A program made the position numbers and the translations under genes. A stretch of DNA of 64,000 nucleotides, from positions 6,076,001 to 6,140,000 of the forward strand of contig JAEVHH010000003.1 of assembly GCA_017607445.1 (NCBI GenBank), read 5' to 3'. The DNA comes from Histoplasma ohiense. Its lineage: Eukaryota; Ascomycota; Eurotiomycetes; Onygenales; Ajellomycetaceae. Each line of letters begins with the position of its first letter. Positions within the stretch are counted from its first letter, which is position 1. The notes beneath the pieces were generated by a model. The model searched no databases. It was given only the letters and a program-made list of their open reading frames with translations, and was not told the DNA's origin. Below are positions 33,185-44,323 of the stretch, in pieces.

Positions 33185-34410
33185 TCCACCGCGGAAGTCT
33201 GGCCGACCTGACGCATTCTTGGGTCTCGGTTTTATGCTTGTATAGAAGGTAGTTGGTAGTTGGTAGTTGGTATCTGGGAGTTGGATTTGGATTTGGATAG
33301 ATGGTGTTGGTAATTTTTTTTTATAACTACACGTCACGCGGCGCAGTTTGGGAACACGGTGCATGCGGGCAAACGGGCAAGCGAGAACACCCAGAAGCGT
33401 TTACTGAACTAAATACAAGAACCATTTCCCATCCCCCTGGAAATGGTACTGTGCCTGGGCTGTCATGTGAATTTTTTTTTTTTTTTTCCCCCGTCTACCA
33501 CGCCTGAAGACGGTTTGTGCGGCGGCACTGTCGTATAATACTGACGAAAGCGCAGGTCGGAAACAGGGCAGGAAAAACAGCAGGTCATACCACGTTCGAG
33601 AGGCGCTGCCACTTTCGACTACTAGACGAATTGTTGTGGAGGTTTTGTGAGTTCTCCTCGAGACGGAACGTGGAACAAGAACCACGTTGCGGACCAGATC
33701 CTCATGGATAGCTGTCCAGCTAGCTAGCCAGCCAGCCCCACCACCTGCTGTGCCGCTCGCGAGGGTAGAGATACTCAAATGTCTGCGACCGTGAGCGTTT
33801 CTGGTCATTTTCGAATCGATAGGAGGAGTCAATCATGATGTAGTAGCTGCCTCGTGGCTTGTGCGGTCTGGTTGAATTTCTGGTGACATTATGGCGAGTT
33901 TGCGTCAGCCTACAACGAGGTGAGGGATTGCATGGCGCCATCTGTCGGATGAACAGCAATATCTATGTACATGTGCAGGAAATGTTTGGAGATGTGCATG
34001 TGCTGACTGACCTACTCTACAGTACTAGAATGACGATAGTGACGGATAGCGCAAGCATGCATCAACTAAGAGCATTTGATGTGAAATGTGTAGAGGAGCA
34101 ATTTAAGATGTAGCAAGCAGGCAAGGATCCGCACTGTCCTTATTATCCGGGGAGTACGGATGGGGGGGGGAAAGTCCTTCCAAGCACTGGAACTCAAATA
34201 TATCCCATTCTTTGCGCAGGCGGCAGTAGGTTCTTGATGCGTACGGGTGATTTAACCGCCATCTTTTAGGGGAGTGTCAACCAACTAATATGAAACATAA
34301 TTTCTAGCTTGTTTATTATCAAAACGATCAAGGCACAGATTATATTACTTGGAGCCTTCATTGTAGTCCCCAAGGGACCTGTTTCTAGCTAAACTACTAG
34401 TGATGGAAGC

Positions 34411-34442
<32 letters not shown>

Positions 34443-36442
34443 CCATCTTTTCCTCTCCTCAGTTTCATGGTATAAGCAAGATCCATAGATATTTTCACCT
34501 CAAACACACTCGCAGCCTTCTAAAATAAAGCCGGAATAGAAACACCCAGTTGCTTCTTTCAGTGAGAACCAGCTTACCAAAGAAAATTCAAAATAAAAAA
34601 TTAGAAAGAATACCTTCTCTGAATCCTCTCCCGGTCTGCAAGTCTGCATATTAACTATGATTTACGACTATTATGATTATGACTGGTCGCTTTCCCTCTC
34701 AGTCGCAGGGGGTTTCCCAACGCATCCATGTTCTATGTTTAGCAGGAATTGATCATGATTTATTGAGATCGACATTATTTTCGTCAAATCCACCGAGTCG
34801 ATGGAGCTGCAAGCCCTTGTCGGTGCAGTCGTATACGCGGCGTTCGCGCATTTGAAACCATTCTGATTAGTCAATAAATATCTCGTCGTTACTTTTCTTT
34901 AGCTTTACGTAGAGCGCCGGGCGATGGTTATTGACATGGATCCATCTATCTATTTTGTATTCCTGTGTAGAGTGTGCCGTGCTCAGTTTTAAAGTTATTC
35001 AGCTGTATGAACTTGAAGCAAGGGATCGAGTATTCAATGTTCATTCAGATAAACTAAAAGGTTGCGGGTACGAGCGCATGGTACAGAGTACAGCAAGTCA
35101 CAATCCGTGGCACTGTTCTTCAACACAGCTTCCCACAATCTTACGATGTAAAATATGCCCCCCACATTTCTGGACATGCAGTGTGCAACTCGAATTCGCT
35201 CGCTTATTGCTGCATGCATGATCAGGGCAGGAAGTTCGCGGGCGATTTGGATGTGTATAGTTTTGGGTTTTGTCCTTTCTTGAAGAATTGAGATGAAAAA
35301 GGATTCTGTTCAAAAAGAACAGAAGAAGGGAGACTTACAAACGAAGATTGACCTGCCAACGCCAACGCTGTAAACCTCCTTCCAAGCAGAAGAAGGCGTA
35401 GCGTAGCGGCTGCGGACGTTGGGCTTAACCCTCTTGTTTGCACACACGCAGTGCATTATTCGTTAGCATGGGGGTTCTAGCTGCACTCGATGATGTCACA
35501 CAGAAACAGGTCTGCCTTGACCACGAAAGGGAGAGGGGGGGGAATCATGCGAAAGAATGCGGATTTTACGTGAATCATCCATGGATGCTCAAAGGTTGGC
35601 ACGGGGGAGCAGTCTGTGACAATCGCCACCACGGAATGCAAGAGGGTGGCAATTGGCAATTGGGTGCATCCCAACGGCTCAAGTTCAAGTCATCCCGCGA
35701 ACTCTCCGCTGACAGGAAGGGAGTAGAGGTTTCGCGGTCCAGACGGTGTCTTGATGTATCCTGCTTGTAACTAATTAATCCCTTAAGCAGCCGCTCAACA
35801 GTCAGTTAAGGGCCAGCCCAGAGCCTCCGAAAAGCACAGCGCCAGAGCGTATTTCGTCGCAATCTTCCGTCTATTCTTCTGAAGATCGAGTCTCTTGCCG
35901 CGCGCATATATAATGGCTCAGAAGGGAGCATGTTTGATGGCCAGGCATTCCCCCCCCAACAATCTTGCTTTTCTCTTTCTTGCGTCGAGACGTTTTAGAG
36001 CCCAAGGTTACGAGGGCTTGAGGACTTAATTAAAATTATAAAATATCCAGAACTGGTTCTTCAGAAGCGATTTATACACTCACGACATGTAGGGACTGAC
36101 CTGGGCATATAATTTATCAATTGATTGATGAAGAGATCAGTATGTTCAGAACTTCTTACTTTGAAATCCAACAAGCTCCGATACACCAATGGGTTAGTAC
36201 AGCCTGTTACAAGTAGAGAGGTAGACATCGAATATAAGAGATGAAAGCGACATACATGAAAAGTCTGTCTCCGATAGTTAGTAGCCGTTTCTACTCCGTA
36301 CTGTGTACGAGAGTGTGAGCGTACTGCTCCACGCCCAGATGGGATGGAGCGAGCGGGCTGTTCGCTCTTCCAGCTCTTCCAAAGCCCAGAAGGCTCTGCA
36401 CGCTTCTTCGCACACAATCTCACCCGCAACTCCGCTCCGCTT
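33185..36442. other. Long intergenic stretch without a convincing gene
   Basis: Several short frames exist on both strands (for example 33401-33832 minus, 34931-35221 plus), but none has a recognisable domain, and they overlap each other. Visible features are a short GTAGTTG/GGATTT repeat run (33248-33300), T tracts at about 33472-33488 and 34415-34442 (28 nt), and a TATATAA motif near 35910. It could hold a non-coding transcript or distal promoter of bem1; the sequence does not show which. Confidence 0.5.

Positions 36443-36490
<48 letters not shown>
36443..36490. repeat. (GCGACA)8 hexanucleotide microsatellite
   Basis: Eight exact copies of GCGACA, 1.07 kb upstream of bem1. Frames running through it on either strand encode Arg-Gln, Ala-Thr, Ala-Val or Cys-Arg dipeptide runs and are artefacts of the repeat. 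Confidence 0.95.
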
Positions 36491-37560
36491 ACCGACTTCT
36501 CGCCAACCTCCACACAAGCACGCTGCAACGCTAAGCCACAGCTGCTTGATCTCAGCCTGATTATTTAAATAGTTACCACGTTCACTCACTAGCCTCTTCT
36601 GTTAATCGACGATTTGGCTCTCTGTGATTCTCCACCTACCTAGCGAGGCATCTTATCAGCTTATAATAAATACTACCTCGACGACGGCGACGACCACACA
36701 CAACGAAAACGACAACGGCAACGGTAGTTAACGACTTCGACGACCAACACCAACCAACTCGCATTCCCCACGCCTAACGCATCCTCTTCCTGCGCACCAC
36801 CTCTCCTCTCCAGCGGCGTCGATTGCCTGAATCTTACCCCCCTAGCCGTATTACGATCTTTCCACCGTGTTTCATCGTCCCGCGCGCGGCCGTGCGGCCT
36901 TTGGCACCCAGCAACCCCACAAGGCTTGTGGGTGGCGTTATCTTTTCGCGATAGAGTCACCTGGCGAACAAAATACACGAAGAAGAGATAGATCTCGCGA
37001 ACAGCTCGACAGAGTGGGAGGAGGACAGAGACAGACACGACAACAATATTTGGCGGTTGGACGAGTTTTACGTCGAATAAGCCTCTGTTTTTCACGATAG
37101 GGTCTTACAGTGTCTGTCGACGATCCGCCCGTCGTATCTAGAATATTCCCCTTTCACTTTCCGGAGAGGGAGCTAAACACATATCCCTCCTCTTTTGATC
37201 GCAGTCTTACCACCGCTGGAACTCATCCTCTGGTGCTTTTCTTGTCCATTGGCATCATTACCGTCCAAATTTTTTTTTTTAACCCGTTCTCCAGGTCCCT
37301 CCTCCTAGAGTTACCACTATTGTTGCAAGTTGCAACGGAATCACCATTCTCTGTCGTCCGCTCCCTTTTTCCTCCCTCCCATTCTCCCTTTCTCGTCAAG
37401 AGATAGATAGGAGTTATCCCTATCAATCAAGATAATAGTAGAACTAGAAACCGATTAACCCTCCCCACCCCTGAATAAAAGGAGCCAAGAGAGACACAGA
37501 GACAGAGAAAGTGAGAGAGAAGCAAGAGAGATTTATTTCCATCCTGGCTTGTCCACCAAA
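36491..37560 (+). promoter_or_regulatory. bem1 upstream region with CT-rich leader
   Basis: There is no gene with coding support. The last 500 bp before the start codon are pyrimidine-rich, then purine-rich (GAGAGACACAGAGACAGAGAAAG near 37485), typical of long 5' UTRs of filamentous-fungal housekeeping genes. A T9-10 tract is at about 37271. Confidence 0.45.
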
Positions 37561-39949
37561 ATGAAGGTATGTCACTCGAAACCCCGCTATCCCGGCCTAC
37601 TTTGTGACGTTAAATAATAATGGAGGTCGATTTGCGCCGCGCCTCCTTGTCTTTGGCTATTTATCCTGCCATCGCTTGTGGTCGGACTAACGAATCCTGC
37701 TCTGGCTAACGTTAAAAATCTGTTCTTTCTCGACAAACAGGCCATCCGGCGCTCACTCAAGGGCGAAAAAGAACCAAAGCCACAACATATCTCCATTACC
37801 CCAAAGTCTGCAATTGCCATTCTCCCGCCAAAAAAGGTGAGTCACTCAAGCTTAATTTCTTTTGGTTAGAAACCTCACGAAAATTCCCTTATTTTATATC
37901 TAGATGCATATATGTATTTATGCGTCATTATTTTGTTTTCGACTGTGGTCCAACCAAACTCGACAAGGAATTTATGCATGATGTGGGCTCGAAATTAACA
38001 AACGCCACTAACATGAAACCAAACTTTGGTGGCTATTCCAACATCTAGGTTATCAAAGCCCTGTATGACCACAGGCCCGAACCCGGGAATACGCAGGAGC
38101 TGGCCTTCAGCAAGGGTGATTTTTTCCATGTAATAAGCAGAGAGGACGACACCGACTGGTACGAGGCGTGCAACCCTCTGATCCCAAGTGCGCGGGGTCT
38201 TGTTCCTGTCTCATTTTTCGAGGTTATTGGCAAAAACGAGCGAAACAGTGGTGGGTCTGCGGGGAGCCCCGAAGAATACCAACAAGAATTGCACGACTCT
38301 GGTTTTTCGGATCGCAGTCCACAACACGTCCGGTCGGATTCGACGAATACCACCAAACAAGCCGCTCTCGCCAGGATGTCCGCCATTGGGAAGGGCTCTG
38401 GCGCCATGGTGTACGGCATTGTGCAGTATGATTTCACTGCGGAACGCCCGGACGAACTCGATGCAAAGGCCGGTGAAGCCATTATCGTGATTGCTCAATC
38501 TAATCCGGAGTGGTTTGTTGCAAAACCTATCGGTCGCCTTGGCGGCCCAGGGTTGATCCCCGTTTCGTTCATTGAGATTAGGGATATGACAACAGGCAAG
38601 GCTGTGATGGACCCACACGAGGCTGTTCAACGAGCTGGTGTCCCTCGAGTCGAGGAGTGGAAGAAGATGACGGCGGAATATAAGAATAGTTCCATCACCC
38701 TAGGGAAATTGGAGGGTGCAGCGCAGGGAGCCGCGGCAGCGCCATCGGGAGACATGAATAGAACGACTATGAATGGCAGTGACCCTGTAAGTGTGCAATT
38801 GAAGAGCTGTAGCGGTGGCGGATGTCAACACTCTATCAAAGCCCTGTACCGTCCATTATGACTGACCATTTTATTCCTCCTATTGGGGGTAATGATGAAT
38901 AATAGTACCTACAACAGAGCCACAATTCAGGGGCATATTCAACTAATCAACAACAATACCAGAACCAACCATACCGACAATCCGCCCAGCAGAGCCCGCA
39001 ACAGACTTTTCATCCCGCGGCGCTGGCACCGGTTTCCGCATGCATCCCCCGATACCAATACGATCACGACAAATACTGGTATATTATTAGGGCTAAAATG
39101 GAGGATGGCCGGTATTGGGAGTTGTCGAGATACTATCACGATTTCTACGACTTCCAGATTGCACTCCTAAGAGAATTTGAAGAGGAGGCTGGCAACCGGG
39201 GGAAGCCGCGGACTTTGCCATTTATGCCAGGCCCCGTCACCCATGTCACGGATGTGATTTCCAGTGGCCGACGACAGAACCTGGATGAATATATCAAAAA
39301 GTTATTGTCGATGCCACCTCACATCTCGCGCTGCCAACTTGTCCGCCAACTCTTCGCGCCGCGACCCGGGGATATCGAAATATTCCCGAATTCCTCTGAC
39401 GAGTACAGACTCTCCGGCGGCTCTCGGCGGTCATCAGGCCAAGACCCTTCCCAGCCAGAATCACCGCATTCTTCAAGAGGCCATATGAACACTGGCGGCT
39501 ACCCGACCGGCTCGATGGGCCCACCAATCTCACAACGCCAACCACAAGCGCAATCGCACCTCCAACAAGGACGTGTTCCGTCACAATCACAGTCGAACGG
39601 TAGCGGCAACGGCAGCGTTAGCCTCAGCCGCGCCGAACTGCAGAATCAGATGATGAACCGGCAACCCAGCGCGATGACACAGACTTCCTCCTCAGCAAAT
39701 TCAAGCGCGGGTGCGATCAAGATCAAGGTCTTTTTCCAAGACGACCTGATCGCCATCCGCGTGCCGAATGATATCAACTACGCGCAGCTGCGAGAGAAGC
39801 TGAAGGGCCGGCTGAAGCTTGGCGACGACATAATATTGCAGTATAAGGATGAACCGAGCAATGGGTTTGTGGAGCTGTTAAGTGATAACGATCTGGATAC
39901 GGCGCTGCAGCGCAATGCGAAGCTTACGCTGTATGTTGGGCTCGCATAA
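37561..39949 (+). CDS. bem1: Bem1/Scd2-type polarity scaffold (SH3-SH3-PX-PB1), 627 aa
   Basis: The product is the scaffold that brings Cdc42, its exchange factor Cdc24 and PAK kinase together at sites of polarized growth. Exons are 37561-37566 (only Met-Lys), 37741-37836, 38049-38786 and 38906-39949. All three introns have GT...AG ends and keep frame. SH3-1 is about residues 36-92 (ALYDHRPEPGNTQELAFSKG, ending GLVPVSFFEV). SH3-2 is about 157-216 (GIVQYDFTAERPDELDAK, ending GLIPVSFIEI). The PX domain is about 335-450 (RYWELSRYYHDFYDFQ ... PPHISRCQLVRQLF). A Gln/Ser-rich linker leads to PB1 at about 550-627 (IKVFFQDDLIAIRV ... LLSDNDLDTAL). Length is within the usual range for this family. A two-codon first exon is noteworthy but well supported by the downstream joins. 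Confidence 0.95.
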
Positions 39950-39966
39950 GAGATCGAGAGGGCTAC

Positions 39967-39999
39967 GGGGAGGGGTTGGGGTTGGGGTTGGGGTTGGGG
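39967..39999 (+). repeat. G-quadruplex-prone (GGGGTT)n run just after bem1 stop
   Basis: Six consecutive G4 tracts (GGGGA then GGGGTT repeats) begin 18 nt after the stop codon. They could fold as a G-quadruplex in the 3' UTR. They are not a telomere array of the ascomycete TTAGGG type. Confidence 0.85.
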
Positions 40000-41258
40000 C
40001 GCGGCTGAGGCTGATATGCTAGGATATTCGGGGAGAATAAGTAATTTATCTATATGTATGTGGTTCTGTCTCTCCCCTCCCCTCCTGTCGGTCCCTCCAT
40101 CCGGATCACCACGGTGGTGGTTTCTATGATCACTTATTTCTTCGTTTCATTTATCTTGTTTCGTCAACTTTTTTCCCTCAGTTTTTTCTCACGGGCAACT
40201 GAGACATTGTTGCTTGGATCTATTTTAAACGCCCCCCTTTCTTCGTCTTCTTCCCCTTATTTTCCTTTTTTTTTTTTTTCCCCTTTTCTTTTATATATGA
40301 CCCTCCTTCCGATCTATCTCACCAGCCTTCTCTTTATTTATGTATCTCTTTTGTCTGTTTTACTTATTTAACGTGCCCCATTGCAATACCAGGATATGTA
40401 TGAATCGGCGGGATGTATTTGATTGAATGTATGGCAAAATCCCCCTATCCACCGACGTACCCTTGCGGAAAGGACTGTGATGATATATATGTATGCCGTT
40501 CGAAGGGCGAAAATCAAATCTCCTATATATACATTCTACCTATATTTTACTTTGAAATTTTGCTTTAGGTTTATTGTCTCTTGCGTTTCTCCTAACCTGT
40601 TCTTCTCCTCACTTCTCAATCATTTCTTCCGATAGTTTAGTATGTTTCGTCGCTGTCCGTTATCTCTCGTTCCTTAAGCTCTCTCTCTCTTCTTCCCTTC
40701 TCCGATTGGCAATACGTATTGTGCTCTACGCTTCTCTTTCCTAGCTCTTTTAAGGTTTGTTCTATGCCCCCCTGATGTCCCTTTTTTATTTACGTGGATG
40801 CTCGCTTATTATTATTTTATCGTCTTTTGCTCTTAATTTTTTATTTTTTATTTTTAATTTTTTTTTTTTTTTTGATACCGCCCTCTATATATTGTAAAAA
40901 TCGTGAAGCAGACACTTGTGTGTAAAACTCTCCTCTTCATGAATCGTAATAAATAAATAAATGATATATATATATATATATATCATGTCCAGAATTTTGA
41001 TTGCAGCCTCTGTAATTTAATGATATGCTGGTGGTGGCGGATGACATTAAGTACGACATCTAGCTAATCCATTCACCAACCCAGAGAAGAACTGCGAACA
41101 TTTGCCTGTTCCAGCAGAGAGATATTCGAATCCAGCACTTATCAAGCAGTTCCTAGATACCCAATTCCCAGTTTTCCTTCTGTTACGAGATCCAGCTTTG
41201 AAACTTCCTCTCCATTGTTCTGTCACCCATCCGCGATACTTTTTTCTTCCTGTCTGGC
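40000..41258. other. bem1 3' flank and intergenic
   Basis: T-rich, with several AATAAA-like signals near 40950, a T tract at about 40857-40873 and a (TA)n run at about 40966-40983. No gene is seen. Confidence 0.5.
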
Positions 41259-41870
41259 ATGGAAATGGAGGAGGATCGTGTTGCTGATCAGCCGGACGAG
41301 GCCTTCAACATTCAATCCCAGGAGCGGGCCGACCTCTTGTCTGAACTCGGAGTCGCAATTGGACAGGATGCTGTCAAGGCAGCGATGTGGGCATGTCTAC
41401 AAGTATGTTGATATCTCGAAGTTACGCGAACTTGTGGGGTACGCACGAGACTGCCCTTCCCTATTCGCCCTCCTTGAATTCCCCTCTCTATCCATACCTC
41501 TACATCGTGATCGGGCATCATCATTGACAACCTCAAACTCCCCGTCCCCTCCATCTGATGGCACCTTGCGTCGAAGCAATCGACTCAAAAACCCTGTAAA
41601 ACTCGCAAAAGAACGCGATGGATACAAGTGTGTTCTCACAAATGTAGATAGATATGCATGAGGCGGCACATATCTTCCCACACTGTATGATCAACGAGAC
41701 ACCGCCGCAGACTAGCCTAACTGCTGCAGTCCCCCCCCTTATGGAAGCTCCTCCGTTTCTTTTTTGAGCCGGACCGGTTGAACCGATGGCGCGCAGAAAC
41801 AGCAATTCTAGCGTTTGTTCTGTACATTCCCATTCATTGCCAAAAGGTGGAATCAGGTAAACCTTCGTAG
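41259..41870 (+). pseudogene. Fungal HNH-nuclease-domain protein, frameshifted
   Basis: Four consecutive frames together resemble the fungal HNH_2-type proteins. ATG 41259 opens an acidic N terminus ending at TGA 41409. A second frame carries DISKLRELVGYA and later KERDGYKCVLTN, ending at 41661. A third has EAAHIFPHCMINETPP, with the HNH-type His, and meets a stop near 41768. A fourth continues RFFFEPDRLNRWRAE. In intact relatives R-D-x-x-x-C-x-x-T and EAAHI-x-P-H lie in one frame (family knowledge). At least three frameshifts argue for a pseudogene; short introns could explain one but not all breaks. The C-terminal part with the final H/N residues is not found. Confidence 0.72.
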
Positions 41871-42432
41871 TTGTCATCAAAGCGGCATTGGGATCACTCA
41901 CATTGAGCTCGTCAATCATTCCCTTCTCTTCCCAGCCTGCCCCCGCTCTAGAATTAGGTGTTCAGGTGGAATAAACTGAAATATGACTAGCATGTAGCCT
42001 ACAAGCATTAGTCGAACGAAACTGAATAATAATAATAATAATAATGTGTGCAATTGTTGAATCCTGTTCAACTTCGAATTCTACATGATTGAGGATTGGA
42101 ATTCCATGAAATTTGAACTCCGCAACCTCACGGAACCCTTTGCAGAAACTGTTGGACGTCTGAGCAGGTGTAGTGGGAATGTTTAAGCACGACGATAGAA
42201 ATGTAACTCCTTGTATTCAATCTCTCGCAATGAGCAAATTCTGTGTGGGAATCTCTACCTCGGCTCACTCAAAGCAAGCAACCGATATCGATTCCACAGT
42301 CGGTTCGAGCAAAGTGGTATCCCGGCTACACGGTATATTCAAGTATGGGGTGGGGGATGATTGGAAATATAGAAATTCCCTCCATCTCCCTTTCCTCTTC
42401 TCCTTTAGTTTTTGGACTTGAATGCTGCGCAG

Positions 42433-42463
<31 letters not shown>

Positions 42464-42617
42464 AATATGTTGTTGCGTCTGTTCGTATCAAAGTTCCATC
42501 CCAATAGAAGTCGCAATCTAGTCAGGACCGCATATTAACTGATGACTGCCAGGTTTCTTGGACTGGAGTAGCACATTCGGTCTGACGAAGAACCAGAAAT
42601 TGCTATTTCGTACATTC
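41871..42617. other. Intergenic with microsatellites
   Basis: An (AAT)n run at about 42026-42046 and an (AT)n(GT)n run at about 42431-42463. Short overlapping frames have no coding support. Confidence 0.55.
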
Positions 42618-43445
42618 ATGATGGCGGTACAACTTCCACAGCTTCCTGATGTCGAGAGGTTGAGCGACAGGGTAATCCGGATCCTGGGTGGAAATCCGGG
42701 AAAGGTACTGTAGATAAATATTACTATTATATTGATTCACCCCTTTTGTTATCTGTTTCTCTTCTTTCCTGGGAGAGTTATTCAAGATGATAGGATAAGG
42801 ATTAGCCGCTCGAACTGTTTCGCTGGGTACTCTTAGGCAATTCCCATAGAAATCCAGAAAACATCCGAGAATGTGTTAACTTGATTTTTCTTCACGTCTT
42901 CATCTAAATATTTATGCCATGAAGCGACCTGTTGTTAGAGCAGGTTCCCTCACTAACCATCCAACAAAAAAACATCCGTTATGACAGTTTACTCTTCAAG
43001 GTAACCATCCCCCTGAAAAAAAAAAAAAAAAAAAAAAAAAGTTTGATTGTTAATGACTGACCGGATGCAGGAACCAATACATACCTCATCGGTCAATGCC
43101 ATGAGCGTATCCTCATCGACACAGGGGAAGGTCGTCCAAGCTGGACCGAAAACCTCAAGGCTGCCCTGAAAAATGAAAATGCCACAATAAAAACCGTCCT
43201 CTTGACACACTGGCACCATGATCACGTTGGGGGTGTGCCCGACCTGCTCAAGATCTGCCCCGACGCAAAGTTACACAAGAGCCAGCCTGATGCAGAGGGC
43301 CAGTTGGATATCGAGGATGGGCAGATATTTCAAGTCGACGGCGCAACGTTGCGAGCGTATAGCACACCCGGCCACACGAAAGACCACATGGTATTCAGGC
43401 TTTGCGAGGAGGATGCGTTGTTTACGGGGGACAGTATGCTTACTT

Positions 43446-43480
<35 letters not shown>

Positions 43481-43973
43481 CACCTCCTTTTGTTTCATCC
43501 CAATATTTTAATCAACTTTTCCGCACACTCGCTTAAATACCCGCCCAGACATCCTCGGGCATGGCACCTCCGTCTTCGAAGATCTAGAGGTCTACCTCTC
43601 GACCCTCGAAAAGATGAAGTACTATTTCTCCGGCCGCGCCTACCCGGGCCATGGGGCTGTGATCGCGGATGGAAACTTGAAGATAACCGAGTACATCAAG
43701 CACCGACAACAGCGGGAGGATGAAGTGCTGCAAGTGTTGGCGTACGGTAGTTTAACGGCTGAGAGAGACGGGCCGTCATCGCCGGTCAACGAGGAGGAAC
43801 TTCGACGCTGGACGCCGATGGAACTGGTGAAAGTTATCTACCGTGATGTCCCGGTGACTTTACATGTCCCGGCTTCGCAGGGGGTGTTTCAGATTTTGAA
43901 GAAGTTGGAGGCGGAAAGGAAGGTTGTGACGGGAGAGAATGATGGGGAAGACTGGTTTATGATCGTTCTGTGA
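42618..43973 (+). CDS. LACTB2-like metallo-beta-lactamase-fold hydrolase, 295 aa
   Basis: Exons are 42618-42704, 42988-43000 (13 nt), 43071-43433 and 43549-43973. The tiny second exon completes FTLQG and restores the sequence expected for the family across both joins. The zinc-binding motif H-x-H-x-D-H appears as THWHHDH (His80-His85), followed by PGHTKDH and YPGHG, the further metal-binding histidines. The C-terminal portion (about residues 215-295) is the winged-helix part seen in LACTB2 proteins. Human LACTB2 is a mitochondrial single-strand endoribonuclease of 288 aa, so length and architecture agree. Fungal copies sometimes sit in polyketide clusters as product-releasing thioesterases, but no such cluster is visible here. 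Introns 2 and 3 carry homopolymer runs (about 25 A and 33 T). Start could be either of two adjacent ATGs. Confidence 0.9.
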
Positions 43974-44323
43974 TGTATATGTATCCTTACAGTGTTTTTT
44001 CCCGGCGCCTCTATGCTCATATGATTTACTTGCTTGCTTGCTTGCTTGATTTCTGTCTTTTTATTTGAAGAGTTGTATGAATCATTGCGATGAAATCGGA
44101 AAAATACAAGCTTTCATATTATGAAGATTGCAGTGAGGCCATGTTATTTAGTTACAAACAGAAAAAATATTACCATTATTACTACTATGGAAAAAACAGG
44201 CAGAGTTCCCAAAGCTCCTACATTTCACTCAGTGGATGCAACTCCTGGCCCCCAAGCATCCGGCCACCAGTATCTATTCTCACATGTAAGTACGGTTGAT
44301 ATTGCCAGTTTACGGGCCCATAG
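43974..44323. other. Convergent 3' flanks
   Basis: The short intergenic gap between convergent genes has a (CTTG)n run near 44030. No gene is seen. Confidence 0.6.

Noticed and set aside
33401..33832. 143-codon minus-strand frame
   Set aside because: It includes a poly-Lys run from the T tract, has no recognisable domain, and overlaps other equally weak frames.
36061..36589. Overlapping frames of 85-155 codons on both strands
   Set aside because: All run through the (GCGACA)8 repeat and encode dipeptide runs.
39967..39999. Internal telomere repeat
   Set aside because: The unit is GGGGTT, not the TTAGGG expected for a filamentous ascomycete, and it is short and adjacent to a gene stop.
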